A stretch of 64,000 nt of DNA from Mycolicibacterium goodii (lineage in GTDB: Bacteria > Actinomycetota > Actinomycetes > Mycobacteriales > Mycobacteriaceae): contig NZ_CP092364.2 in the NCBI RefSeq assembly GCF_022370755.2, positions 434,001 to 498,000 on the forward strand. The letters are read 5' to 3'. This document shows, in pieces, positions 37,012 through 45,983 of the stretch; positions within the stretch are counted from its first letter, which is position 1; every line of letters begins with the position of its first letter. Under the pieces are notes generated by a model, which did no database searches, was not told the origin of the DNA, and saw nothing but the letters and a program-made list of their open reading frames with translations. Position numbers and translations under genes: made by a program.

Positions 37012-37106
37012 CAGTGTTGAGCCTACGACGATCCGCGATACATGCAAGAGCCTATGTAAAAGTGTGCCTTTTCGCGCACCGAGCGAAGCCGGTAGGCGGC
37101 CAAAGT

Positions 37107-37868
37107 TTATGTGCTTGAGTCCAGGTAATCCCGGAAAGATACCGTTCCGACAGGGTTATTCGGGGTGAGATGGGCTCCAGATCTGTAACCCGCAGCGATG
37201 CGGCCCGGGGGCGTGAACCTGACCACGCGGCGCCTGCTGCTGTGCGCTGAGAGATACATTTGCCCCAGATCTGGGTGCTCGACGACCTCCGGACCACCGA
37301 TGTCGCCGACACGTCCCGCGGGCTCTTGATCGATTAACTCGACCAGTCGGGCGGCGACGTCGCGCGTGTCTATCGGCTGGAACCGAACCTCGCGCAGCGT
37401 CACCAACACCGGCGAGAAGCGCTGCACATCGAAGGTCTTTTCGATTAGCTCGTGGAACTGGGTGGCGCGCAGGATCGTGTGGGGGACGCCCGAGTCGGCG
37501 AGCAGTCGTTCGACGCGCAACTTGGTGCGGTAGTACGGCAGCGGAATGTCCTCGATGCCGACGATCGAGATGTAGATCAAATGCTTGACATGGTTGCGCC
37601 GGACAGCGTTCGTCAGGTTCCGCGCAGCAACGATGTCTTTCTCGCCGGTCGGCTGGGTCGCGCAATGCACGACGACGTCGATCCCGTCGAGCGCGGCATC
37701 CAACGCACCCGCATCCAACAGGTCACCCTGCTGCCAATGGACCCCGGTGTAGCCGACCCGCCCACGCCGGCTCAGCGCTCTGACAGCGTGACCGGCCTGC
37801 GTCGCCTCCGGCACCACATGGTGGCCCAGAGTGCCGGTCGCTCCCGTGACGAGCACACTGCGAGGCAT
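37107..37868 (-). CDS. NAD(P)-binding SDR-like protein (NmrA/atypical SDR)
   Basis: The 253-residue protein starts at ATG 37868 (an in-frame ATG nine bases upstream is possible). The Rossmann motif GATGTLG is at residues 8-14, followed by a VHCATQP segment and YYRTKLRVERLL, where the YxxxK pair of extended or atypical SDRs is visible. The length and the missing second half of the substrate domain fit the NmrA/HSCARG-type sensors or quinone-reductase-like members more than a sugar epimerase. Substrate unknown. No operon partner. Confidence 0.85.
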   Translation of the reverse strand: MPRSVLVTGATGTLGHHVVPEATQAGHAVRALSRRGRVGYTGVHWQQGDLLDAGALDAALDGIDVVVHCATQPTGEKDIVAARNLTNAVRRNHVKHLIYISIVGIEDIPLPYYRTKLRVERLLADSGVPHTILRATQFHELIEKTFDVQRFSPVLVTLREVRFQPIDTRDVAARLVELIDQEPAGRVGDIGGPEVVEHPDLGQMYLSAHSSRRRVVRFTPPGRIAAGYRSGAHLTPNNPVGTVSFRDYLDSST

Positions 37869-37952
37869 AGGCGTCACGGTACCGACGCATGCGGGTGATG
37901 TCAGGCAGTCGGGGGGCGGGCCGGCCTAACTCGCCCCCAGCGACAGTGTCGA

Positions 37953-40376
37953 CTAGGCCGCGGCCTTGCTGTCGGAAGCTGACTCGCTGCTTTCGGCGGC
38001 GGCGGGCGTCGACTGGTCGTTGGTGTTCTTGTCCTTCTTCGACGCCCGGGTCTTGGCTTTGGATTTGATGTCCTTGGCGGCCTTCTCCAGGTTGGCCGTC
38101 GCGTCGGTGGTCTCGTTGGCCACCTTCTCGACGGTTTCCTGCACCGTCTTCTTCTCCGGGTCGTTCGCATCGGCGGCGTGCTTGCCGGGCGTCGCCTTGA
38201 ACGACTCGGTGATCTTCTTGAGTCCCCGCGGCTTCTGCGGCTTGGTCGGCTTGGTCGGCGCATCTTGTGCGGCGGTGGCCGTCTCGGTGGCGGCGTCCTT
38301 CGCCTGATCGGCGTCCTTGGTCTGGGTCTGGCTCGGGCCCTCGTTCGATGCGCCGGTCTGGGCGTCATCGGTGGCCGGGGTGGTGGAGGTGTCCTTGGGT
38401 GCGACCCCCTCGGCCTCGGGTGCCGGCGGCGAAACCTCGGTGTCACCCTTGGTTTCCTCGACGACGGCGGCCTCTTCGGTCTGCTCCTCGACCTCGCTCG
38501 TGACCTCCGGGACCGGGGTGATGGCTTCCTTGGCGACGAAAAGTGTGCGCAGCTGCGCCCTTTCGACCGGAGCGATACCGGCGGGATCCACCGATTCGGT
38601 CGTGCGGGCCAGGATGCTGTTCTCGGTGGGCTCGGGTTCGTCGACCTTGAGCACCCCGTCGAGGGCGTCGGTGATCTGCCCCTCGATGGCGTCGAGCGCA
38701 TCGGTGACCGGCTTGAGGCCCGTCTGCGCCCTGTCGAAGATCGGGTTCACCGCGGTTCGGATGCCCTCGACGATCTCACGGAGCACTGCGGTGACCGCCA
38801 ATGTGATGTCGTTCTCGAAGACCGGGGCCAGGTTGAGGCCAGGGATCGTCGGCGTCCACTTCGACGGTGTGAGAGCGTTGTTGACGATCCCATCGATGAG
38901 CGTGTTGAAGATCAGTTTCTGCGCCGCGAGGCGTTGGGTCGGGGTGAGCGGGTTCTTGTAGAAATACGCCTGCTCGCCGGCCATGTTGTACTGGCGTTGC
39001 AGCGTCTCCGGATCGACATCCTGGTATGCCATGTTGATCATCATCCGCAGCGCCTCTTCGACGCTGTCGGTCAATGGCGTCGGAATGTGAACGCCCGGAA
39101 TGAGACTGAGCAGCCGCGGCACCAACCGGAACGGCTCCAGAAGCGGAAGATTGCCGGAGTCATAGGTGATGTAGTGGGCCGTGCCGGGGAACTTGGTGGC
39201 ATTGGCGATCTCTTTGAGAACATCGTCCACGCCGAGGCCGAGCAGGTCGAGTCGCTCGACCACCTTGACGACATCGGACCAGCCCGGCACCATCTCCAGG
39301 CTCTGCCCGCCGGTGACATCGAGAATCGTCTTGAGGCCGTCGATCGTACTGAGCGCCAGTTCGGGCACAACGTGACTGAGGATGTTGTTCTGGGGTTTGG
39401 TGCTGGGAAGCAGATATGTCAGGAACACCGCTCCGACGGCAGCGTTGGCCCACGCCAACGGATTCAGCGTGGTGGGCGCATCCGACAGGATGTTGTACGC
39501 CCAGGAGATGTCGAGGATCGCGGTATTGAGAACCTTGGTGATTTCGCCGCCGTTCGCGGCTCCGTTGGTGTAGCTGCCTGCCGGCGGCGTCGACAGGTTC
39601 AGCCCGAAGAGGTTGGTGATCGGCGTTGCAAGAGCGAACAATCCACCGCCGGGACGGCTCGGGTTGTTGAAGAAGATCAACCATTGCCCCGTGACGCCTT
39701 CGCCCCAGTCGGCGGCGTTGGTCTGCACTGCCTTGATCATGTCGCGATAGGCGAGCGAGGTGGTCAGCCCGCCGAGGCTTTCGGAGAAGACCATGGCACG
39801 CCGCTGGTTCAGCACCGGCGCCGTTTCGATGATCGCGCCGACCAGGCCATCGATCGTTTCCCACACCAAGGGGCCGACGATCGGGATCGCCTTGACCGGT
39901 TCGCCGATGAGGTCGACGATGCCGCCCGTCAGGTAATCGAGATTGTTCACGGCGTTGTACACGTCGCTCGGCCACGGTCCTTGGACGCCGATGTCGACGG
40001 GGGAGAGGAACTCCAGGACCTCGAGCAGGTCGGTGACCAGGCCTGCCACCTCGCTGCCACCCATCAGACCGGCGGCAGCCTTGATGACATCGATCGGCAT
40101 GATGCCGAGAAGCTCGGCGGCCCAGAACACGGGGCCGACGGCGTAGGCGCCACCCAGTTTGGGGATGCCGGACAGGTCGGGAACACCTGGGATGTCGGGG
40201 AGGACGGGGACGGCGGCCAACGTCACCTCGGCCTCGACGGTGCGCTTGTGAGCCAGCAGCGCCTCGGGGGCTGCCGAGCCGGCGCCGGCGGTGAGCGCGG
40301 CGGTGGTGGCGACGACGGCAGTGGTGACCGCGGCAGCCTTGGCCTTCTGGAGACGGGGTGGGGTCGGCTTCGTCAT
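37953..40376 (-). CDS. PE-PPE-domain-like secreted serine hydrolase with long disordered tail
   Basis: The protein is 807 residues from ATG 40376. A signal-peptide-like start (KAKAAAVTTAVVATTAALTAGAGSAA) is followed by Pro/Ile-rich loops and a PE-PPE-type alpha/beta-hydrolase domain (about 170-490): FSESLGGLTTS holds the likely nucleophilic Ser, FFNNPSRPGGGLFA is the family's NP-RP-GG signature, and LPLLEPFRLVP and VEEALRMMINMAYQDVD mark its end. A stretch between these halves (about 285-360) seems longer than usual. The last 190 residues are disordered, rich in Glu, Thr, Lys and Pro. There is no PE or PPE N-terminal domain. The family includes cutinase-like esterases of the mycobacterial surface. 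Confidence 0.82.
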   Translation of the reverse strand: MTKPTPPRLQKAKAAAVTTAVVATTAALTAGAGSAAPEALLAHKRTVEAEVTLAAVPVLPDIPGVPDLSGIPKLGGAYAVGPVFWAAELLGIMPIDVIKAAAGLMGGSEVAGLVTDLLEVLEFLSPVDIGVQGPWPSDVYNAVNNLDYLTGGIVDLIGEPVKAIPIVGPLVWETIDGLVGAIIETAPVLNQRRAMVFSESLGGLTTSLAYRDMIKAVQTNAADWGEGVTGQWLIFFNNPSRPGGGLFALATPITNLFGLNLSTPPAGSYTNGAANGGEITKVLNTAILDISWAYNILSDAPTTLNPLAWANAAVGAVFLTYLLPSTKPQNNILSHVVPELALSTIDGLKTILDVTGGQSLEMVPGWSDVVKVVERLDLLGLGVDDVLKEIANATKFPGTAHYITYDSGNLPLLEPFRLVPRLLSLIPGVHIPTPLTDSVEEALRMMINMAYQDVDPETLQRQYNMAGEQAYFYKNPLTPTQRLAAQKLIFNTLIDGIVNNALTPSKWTPTIPGLNLAPVFENDITLAVTAVLREIVEGIRTAVNPIFDRAQTGLKPVTDALDAIEGQITDALDGVLKVDEPEPTENSILARTTESVDPAGIAPVERAQLRTLFVAKEAITPVPEVTSEVEEQTEEAAVVEETKGDTEVSPPAPEAEGVAPKDTSTTPATDDAQTGASNEGPSQTQTKDADQAKDAATETATAAQDAPTKPTKPQKPRGLKKITESFKATPGKHAADANDPEKKTVQETVEKVANETTDATANLEKAAKDIKSKAKTRASKKDKNTNDQSTPAAAESSESASDSKAAA

Positions 40377-40740
40377 CAGCGCTCCGCCTAGGTGTGTGAA
40401 TCGGGAAATAGTTCGCGCACACTGTAGCAACCCGATTTCAGCTGAATCCCAGGTTTGTGCCGGAAACTATTCTCGCCGTCAATACGCAGGTCACCAAGCC
40501 TTCGGTGGGTGCGAAGGAGGCCAAGTTCGGATTGATGTCGCTGTTGTCGAATTGGTGGCATTTGCGCCGAGAAATGCGACGTCAGCAAACTCGTGGCCGC
40601 GCGGCTGAGGTAAGTGGTACGTCCGTGCCAATCGTTTGCCGGAGCGTCATGAGGTGGCAAATCGGCGCAACCTTGCCCTGTTCGCGTGTCCGGCAATCCG
40701 CGGCGAACTTTCGGATGCCGGGGGCCGAGGACGCGGCGTC
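40377..40740. other. 364-bp region upstream of the PE-PPE-like gene
   Basis: No gene is supported; a 95-codon plus-strand frame at 40457 has unusual codon use and overlaps the VOC gene end. The region must hold the promoter of the minus-strand PE-PPE-like gene. I found no clear operator. Confidence 0.5.
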
Positions 40741-41142
40741 CTAGGGATGGTCGGTCTTGAAGAACATCTCGAACTGGAGGCCATCGGGATCCCGGAAGGT
40801 GAGCACCGCGCCATAGGCGCGTTCGGCAATGGCCGTGTAATCCACCTCGAGACGCGCGAACCGCGCCTGCCACTCATCGAGTTCCGCGCGGGTGTCGACC
40901 TTGAACCCCATGTGATCGAAACCGGTGCGGCGAGGATCGAACGTTTCGCCTTGATTGTCCTCATGCTGCTGGCATTCGAGAATCGTTCGGGTCGCCGGGT
41001 GCATCAGGAGGATGCCGTACCAACCGTCTCCCGCAACCCGATCTATCTCGGTGAAATCGAGCACCCTCGCCCACCATCGGGCGCTGGTCTCGGCGTCGCG
41101 GACGGAAAACGACGTGTGCGACACCCTACTGAAAGTCGGCAT
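40741..41142 (-). CDS. VOC family (glyoxalase/dioxygenase-like) protein
   Basis: The 133-residue protein has one vicinal-oxygen-chelate domain made of two beta-alpha-beta-beta-beta units. Probable metal ligands are H9 (RVSHTSFSV), H77 (FDHMGFKV) and E128 (LQFEMFF). The YGAVLTFRDPDGLQFEMF end is typical of the glyoxalase/bleomycin-resistance group. Single-domain members act as homodimers. The substrate cannot be deduced. It is isolated from its neighbours by more than 100 bp on each side. Confidence 0.87.
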   Translation of the reverse strand: MPTFSRVSHTSFSVRDAETSARWWARVLDFTEIDRVAGDGWYGILLMHPATRTILECQQHEDNQGETFDPRRTGFDHMGFKVDTRAELDEWQARFARLEVDYTAIAERAYGAVLTFRDPDGLQFEMFFKTDHP

Positions 41143-41317
41143 GCTCGGCTCCTTGAGATAGCTTGAACTTTCACGGTTTGTAACGCCGCATCCCCGCGCA
41201 AGGTTCGGCGCTGTATCGACGAATACGTCAATAACCCGAAGAAGTAGCGCACCACCTGCTTACACTCCCGGTCACAGGGGTCATGGGATCTCACCGAACC
41301 GAGGAGGTGGTGGGGCC

Positions 41318-41641
41318 GTGCGATCAACACAGCGCTACCTGACAGCTGGCCTGGTCTTGGTGCTGTCGCCGTTCGGCGCCGTCGTCGTCGACCCGCCGCC
41401 CGCGCGCGCCGACTGCACGTCGTCCGGGTACGCCACCGTCTGCGCACAAGGCGAGGTGCGTGGCGCTGACGGAGTGCCCAGAGTGGCGACCCCCGTGGTG
41501 CCGTACCCGTGTGATTACGACTGGTATTGCGGCACCGAATGGGATCTCGACATCGGGTGGGATCCGGGACGACCCGATCGTCCAGACCGCCCCAATTTCC
41601 CCAACCGGCCCGGAGGGGGTGGCGGCATCGGTCCACGCTGA
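41318..41641 (+). CDS. Small secreted Cys-containing protein
   Basis: The 107-residue protein starts at a GTG behind GGAGGTGG. A signal peptide (about 1-31, cleavage after ARA) precedes a short mature chain with four cysteines (DCTSSGYATVC, PYPCDYDWYC) and a Pro/Asn/Arg tail with RPDRPDRPNFPNRP repeats and a Gly run. It is probably exported and disulfide-bonded. No family name recognised. A second small exported protein follows 40 bp later and may share its transcript. Confidence 0.75.
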   Translation: MRSTQRYLTAGLVLVLSPFGAVVVDPPPARADCTSSGYATVCAQGEVRGADGVPRVATPVVPYPCDYDWYCGTEWDLDIGWDPGRPDRPDRPNFPNRPGGGGGIGPR

Positions 41642-41681
41642 TCAGCCCTGAATCGCGTCACCAATCCACAAAGGAGCCACC

Positions 41682-42050
41682 ATGTCTGCCTCACTACGCC
41701 ACATCGCCTGCGCCCTAAGCGGTGTGGGCGCCTTCGCCGGCCTGATGCTGTCCGGGTTCGCGGGATCGGCAATCGCCCAGCCTCCACCAGCGCCAATACC
41801 GCCACCGTGCACGGCAGCAGAGATGGCGCGGGTGATGTCAGGTGTCACCTTCGATACGTCGAACTACCTCACTGAGCATCCCGACGTGAACAATTTCTTC
41901 ACCGGCCTCAAGGGGCAGCCCAAGGACCGGATCGCAGAACAGGTCCGTGGGTACCTCGATGCGAATCCGACTGTGCGTGACGATCTTCAGCGCATCCGGC
42001 AACCCTCGGTCGACTTCCGGAACCGGTGCGGACTGCCCCCTACGCCCTGA
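41682..42050 (+). CDS. Hemophore-related secreted protein (Rv0203-like)
   Basis: The 122-residue protein has a signal peptide (1-32, cleavage near AIA-QP) and a helical mature domain with two cysteines (PPCTAAEMARVMSGVTFDTSNYLTEHPDVNNFF ... FRNRCGLPP). This pattern is that of the mycobacterial hemophore-related family to which Rv0203 belongs, small exported proteins that bind heme for iron uptake. The family has many paralogues, and heme binding by this one is an inference. AAAGGAG precedes the ATG. Confidence 0.82.
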   Translation: MSASLRHIACALSGVGAFAGLMLSGFAGSAIAQPPPAPIPPPCTAAEMARVMSGVTFDTSNYLTEHPDVNNFFTGLKGQPKDRIAEQVRGYLDANPTVRDDLQRIRQPSVDFRNRCGLPPTP

Positions 42051-42054
42051 TTCG

Positions 42055-42498
42055 TCAGGCCGGTTGCTGCGCGCCCGCCGAGGACGGGACCAGCCCGAGC
42101 TGCTGCAGCATGCCGAGAGTGTCCCAGGTGGCCCAACTCTCGGCGATCTTGCCGTCGGCGTGGCGATCGGTGATGGTGATCATCACGCGGGCGTGCCTGC
42201 CGGTCGCCGGCCGGCCCATGATCTCACCGGTGTTGTCGCCCTGGGCCTCGATCAGTGAGCAGACGTAGTCTCCCTCGGCCACTTGCAACTTGACGTCGAA
42301 TCGCATGTCGGAGAACGACGTCCGATACATGTTGATCAGGCTCGTCATGTGCTGGACGCCGCGCTGATCCCCGAACGGGTCCTGCGTGTCGTGGTACGCG
42401 GCATCCGGTGCGACCAGCTCGTCGAGCTCATCGAGGTTGCCGGAGGCAAACACTTCCCATATGCGACGCGACACTGCTTTGTTCTGATCTTCGGCCAT
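42055..42498 (-). CDS. SnoaL-like ester cyclase family protein
   Basis: The 147-residue protein shows the SnoaL/polyketide-cyclase pattern: AVSRRIWEVFASGNLDELDELVAPDAAYHD at the start, HMTSLINMYRTSFSDMRFDVKLQVAEGDYV in the middle and KIAESWATWDTLGMLQQLGL at the end. Members catalyse small ring closures or hydrolysis, or only bind ligands. It converges with the hemophore-like gene (stops 4 bp apart). It has no clear metabolic partner. Confidence 0.85.
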   Translation of the reverse strand: MAEDQNKAVSRRIWEVFASGNLDELDELVAPDAAYHDTQDPFGDQRGVQHMTSLINMYRTSFSDMRFDVKLQVAEGDYVCSLIEAQGDNTGEIMGRPATGRHARVMITITDRHADGKIAESWATWDTLGMLQQLGLVPSSAGAQQPA

Positions 42499-42612
42499 GG
42501 CTCCGGCCTTTCGGTGTGCAACCGCGCGGCAGATGACGTCCGCAGAAAAACGGTAAATCTGATCTTGTTGAACCGACAGACGCGACCGGACGACTGCTGG
42601 CTCAGGGAAAGA

Positions 42613-43863
42613 TCAACACTGGGTCTGACCTGCGGCGACGGGAACGGGATCGGTGATTTTTGGTGGGTCGTCATCGGCTTCGTCATCGGCATGGTCGAAA
42701 CTCCGTGCCCGCCGCTCGGCCTCCGGGTTGCCCGTGAAGAGACCGGAATCGGCCTGTGCGTAGGCGTCGGCGGCCGTGTCGGAGATCCTTGTGTCACGGG
42801 CACTTTCGTGTTCGATGCGCTGCCGCGGCAGGGCACCGGGGTTGGTGTGCTGCAACCACGCGACCAGCCCCTCGCGGACATTGCACCGCAGGTCGAACAA
42901 CGCCCCGGCGTTGGACGCGCTGACCAGCACCCGCACCCGCACCAGGCCGCCGACCGCGTCGGTCACCTGAAGTACGCCGACGCGCTGATCCCACAACGGG
43001 TCGCCACGCAACAACCGATCGAGTTCGGCGCGCATCGCGTCGAGCGGCACGGTGAAATCGGCGTCGAGTTCGACGGTGCCCAGCAGTTCGGTCGCGTTGC
43101 GGGTCCAGTTCTGGAACGGCGTGGTGGTGAAGTACGTGCACGGCAACACCAGTCGACGCTCATCCCACAGATGGACGACGACGTACGTCAGCGTGATCTC
43201 CTCGATGCGTCCCCACTCGTCTTCCAGCACCACCACGTCACCCACGCGGATCGCGTCCGAGAACGCGATCTGGATCCCGGCGAACACCGCCCCCAGCGAG
43301 GTCTGCGCGGCGAGGCCCGCGACCACCGACAGCACGCCGGCCGACGCGAACACGGTCTTGCCGATATCGCTGAACGAGGGGAACGTCATCAACACCGCGG
43401 CGACACCCAGCACGGCCACCACCGCTACGACCAGCCTGCGGACCAGAGTCACCTGCGTGCGGATCTTGCGTCGATGCAGATCCGCGTCGGTCAGGCCGGT
43501 GTCGCCGCCGGCGAACCGCGCCAACGCCTGTCGTTCGGCGACCAACACCAGCGCCGCGATCAACCACGTGATCGTCGCGATCAACGCGATCACGAGCGTG
43601 TGGTCCAGCCACCCGCGCCAGTTGGCGTGCTCATCAGAGGTGCGCCGCACGGCCACTGTGGCGACGATCACCATCAGCGTCGCACGCACGGGCCGCCGCG
43701 TGAGTTCGGCGGCAGTGCGCAACACCGCGCTGCGTCTACCGATGCGTTGCGCCAGCCATGACAGTCCGAGGCCGACGCCGTAGGCAAGCGCGACGGCGCC
43801 CACGACCCATGCGGCGGTGACGGCGAAATTCGTTGCAGTTTCGAGCTCGATCGTCTCAGACAT
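42613..43863 (-). CDS. MscS-family mechanosensitive ion channel
   Basis: The 416-residue protein starts at ATG 43863. There are about four to five membrane segments near 12-35, 60-75, 88-110 and 145-165, then the pore-lining helix (GKTVFASAGVLSVVAGLAAQTSLGAVFAGIQIAFSD) and the MscS beta domain (RVGDVVVLEDEWGRIEEITLTYVVVHLWDERRLVLPCTYFTTTPFQNWTR). The C-terminal 80 residues are charged and probably disordered. Such channels open under membrane tension to release solutes. It stands alone; the second tension channel, mscL, is 15 kb away. Confidence 0.92.
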   Translation of the reverse strand: MSETIELETATNFAVTAAWVVGAVALAYGVGLGLSWLAQRIGRRSAVLRTAAELTRRPVRATLMVIVATVAVRRTSDEHANWRGWLDHTLVIALIATITWLIAALVLVAERQALARFAGGDTGLTDADLHRRKIRTQVTLVRRLVVAVVAVLGVAAVLMTFPSFSDIGKTVFASAGVLSVVAGLAAQTSLGAVFAGIQIAFSDAIRVGDVVVLEDEWGRIEEITLTYVVVHLWDERRLVLPCTYFTTTPFQNWTRNATELLGTVELDADFTVPLDAMRAELDRLLRGDPLWDQRVGVLQVTDAVGGLVRVRVLVSASNAGALFDLRCNVREGLVAWLQHTNPGALPRQRIEHESARDTRISDTAADAYAQADSGLFTGNPEAERRARSFDHADDEADDDPPKITDPVPVAAGQTQC

Positions 43864-44039
43864 CAGAAGCTGCGTTCCCGCGTGCGGTGGGAAGTCAAAC
43901 AACGCCGTGCTCGGAATGCGGCACCGCCCGCGCCTGCAAGTGTGGGATACCTGCGAAAACGGAAGGCCGTTGCGTAGGTCACGCTCGGACACCGTGCCCT
44001 ATCGCCGATGTGTCACCGGTGAGACCTGATCGCCGCTGC

Positions 44040-44807
44040 TCAACCCGCCCAGTTCGGCGGACGCTTCTGCAGGAACGCGAGCATGCCCTCACGCGCCTCG
44101 TCGGAGACGAACAGCCGCGCCGACTGCTGGGTGAGTTCCTCGGCGCGCCCGTCGAACTCGCGCAGGATCGAGGCGGTGGTCAGCGCCTTGGACGTCGCCA
44201 AACCCTGCGGAGAGCCCTTGGCGATCTCGGCCGCCAACGCCGCCACCGTGGCCTGCACATCCTCGGCGGCAAGCGTGACCAGGCCTATCGCGGCAGCCTC
44301 CTCGGGACCGAAGCGCTCCCCGGTGACGAAGTAGCGGCCCGCCGACCGGGCCGTCATCTTGGGCAGCAAGGTCAGCGAAATGATAGACGGCGCAACACCG
44401 ATGCGTGCCTCGGTCAACGCGAACGTGCTGGCCGGCCCGGCCACCACCACATCGCACGCACCGACCAGGCCCAGCCCGCCGGCCCGGACGTGCCCGTCGA
44501 TCACCCCGATCACCGGTAGCGGCGACTCCAGGATCGCGCGCAGCAACGTCGTCATCTCGCGGGCGCGGTCCACAGCCAGATCACCCGGATCGCGGCCGGC
44601 TGCCTCGCTCAGATCCGCGCCGGCGCAGAACGTTCCGCCGGTGTGGTCCAGCACGACCGTGCGCACACCTGGATGCGCCGCGGCTTGATCGAACCCTGCG
44701 TGCAGTTGTTCGACCAGGGCCGTCGACAGAGCGTTGCGATTGTGCGGTGAATCCAGCGTCAACCGCGCGACGGGGCCGTCGACCTCGAAACGAACCAGAT
44801 CAGCCAT
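44040..44807 (-). CDS. echA7: Enoyl-CoA hydratase, EchA7/LiuC-like
   Basis: The 255-residue crotonase-fold protein has the oxyanion-hole segment GTFCAGADLSE and the second-half segment HVRAGGLGLVGACDVVVAG followed by STFALTEARIGVAPSIISL. One catalytic Glu of standard hydratases (the one in G-C/A-E-L) is replaced (GLGL), while the later Glu (LTEAR) is kept. The GGLGLV...ACD and APSIIS patterns resemble methylglutaconyl-CoA hydratases (LiuC/AtuE type). Rv0971c orthologue by position. It is the last gene of the six-gene carboxylase operon, 15 bp after fadE12. Confidence 0.88.
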   Translation of the reverse strand: MADLVRFEVDGPVARLTLDSPHNRNALSTALVEQLHAGFDQAAAHPGVRTVVLDHTGGTFCAGADLSEAAGRDPGDLAVDRAREMTTLLRAILESPLPVIGVIDGHVRAGGLGLVGACDVVVAGPASTFALTEARIGVAPSIISLTLLPKMTARSAGRYFVTGERFGPEEAAAIGLVTLAAEDVQATVAALAAEIAKGSPQGLATSKALTTASILREFDGRAEELTQQSARLFVSDEAREGMLAFLQKRPPNWAG

Positions 44808-44822
44808 CGGAACGGGCCCCCA

Positions 44823-45983
44823 TCAGTAGGAGCGCGGCAGCCCCAGCGAGGTCTGCGCGACGAAGTTGAGGATCATCTCGCGGCTGACCGGCGCGATGCG
44901 CGCCAGCTTGGACGCCGTGACCGCCGCGGCGATGCCGTACTCCTTGGTCAACCCGTTGCCGCCCAGCGACTGCACGGCCTGATCGACCGCCCGCACCGAC
45001 GCCTCACCGGCGGCGTACTTGGCCATGTTGGCGGCCTCGGCGGCCCCGAAGTCGTCACCCGAGTCGTACAGCGTCGCGGCCTTCTGCATCATCAGCTTGG
45101 CGAGCTCGATCTCGATGTGGTTCTGCGCCAGCGGGTGCGAAATGCCCTGATGTGCACCGACGGGGACCTTCCACACCTGGCGCGTCTTGACGTACTCGAC
45201 GGCCTTGTGGATCGCGAACCGGCCCATGCCCACGGCGCTGGCCGCACCCATGATGCGCTCAGGGTTCAAGCCGGCGAACAATTGCGCGATCGCGGCGTCC
45301 TCGGAGCCCACCAATGCGTCGGCGGGCACCCGCACGTCGTCGAGGAACACCTGGAACTGGCTCTCCGGGCTGATCAACTCCATCTCGATCTTGGTCCAGT
45401 GCAACCCAGGCGTGTCGGTGGGGATCACGAACAGCGCGGGCTTCAGGTTGCCCGTCTTGTGGTCTTCCGTCCGGCCGACAACCAGAACAGCCTGCGCCTG
45501 ATCGATGCCGGAGATGAACACCTTCTGGCCCTTGAGGATCCAGTCGCTGCCGTCACGGCGGGCCGTGGTGGTGATGCGGTGGCTGTTGGATCCGGCATCG
45601 GGTTCGGTGATCGCGAACGCCATGGTGACCGACCCGTCGGCGATGCCGGGGATCCAGTGCTTCTTCTGCTCCTCGGTGCCGAACCTGGAGATGATGGTGC
45701 CGTTGATCGCGGGGGAGACCACCATCATCAACAACGCGCACCCGCTGGCCGCCATCTCCTCCATCACCAGGCTGAGCTCGTACATGCCTGCACCGCCGCC
45801 GCCGTACTCCTCCGGCAGGTTCACCCCGATGAAGCCGAGTTTGCCTGCCTCGTTCCACAATTCGGTGGTGTGCTGGCCGGCTCGGGCCTTCTCCAGGTAG
45901 TAGTCCTGCCCGTAGTTGGCGGCCATGGCGGCCACCGCCCGCCGCAGCGCCTGCTGTTCCTCGGTTTCGACGAAACCGCTCAT
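44823..45983 (-). CDS. fadE12: Acyl-CoA dehydrogenase FadE12
   Basis: The 386-residue flavoprotein has the acyl-CoA dehydrogenase layout: N-terminal helical domain, the beta-domain signature MAFAITEPDAGSNSHRITTTA, and the C-terminal helical domain with QSLGGNGLTKEYGIA. It should introduce a 2,3 double bond into an acyl-CoA and pass electrons to ETF. It overlaps accA2 by four bases (ATGA), so the two are translationally coupled. Rv0972c orthologue by position. In this operon the likely substrate is a branched or terpenoid-derived acyl-CoA, by analogy with liu/atu clusters. Confidence 0.93.
   Translation of the reverse strand: MSGFVETEEQQALRRAVAAMAANYGQDYYLEKARAGQHTTELWNEAGKLGFIGVNLPEEYGGGGAGMYELSLVMEEMAASGCALLMMVVSPAINGTIISRFGTEEQKKHWIPGIADGSVTMAFAITEPDAGSNSHRITTTARRDGSDWILKGQKVFISGIDQAQAVLVVGRTEDHKTGNLKPALFVIPTDTPGLHWTKIEMELISPESQFQVFLDDVRVPADALVGSEDAAIAQLFAGLNPERIMGAASAVGMGRFAIHKAVEYVKTRQVWKVPVGAHQGISHPLAQNHIEIELAKLMMQKAATLYDSGDDFGAAEAANMAKYAAGEASVRAVDQAVQSLGGNGLTKEYGIAAAVTASKLARIAPVSREMILNFVAQTSLGLPRSY

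Noticed and set aside
38178..40391. A 737-codon plus-strand frame
   Set aside because: It is antisense to the PE-PPE-like gene; its composition (Arg, Gly, Asp, Val rich) is the usual mirror of GC-rich coding DNA.
40457..40744. A 95-codon plus-strand frame before the VOC gene
   Set aside because: Atypical codon use, no ribosome site, overlaps the VOC gene end.
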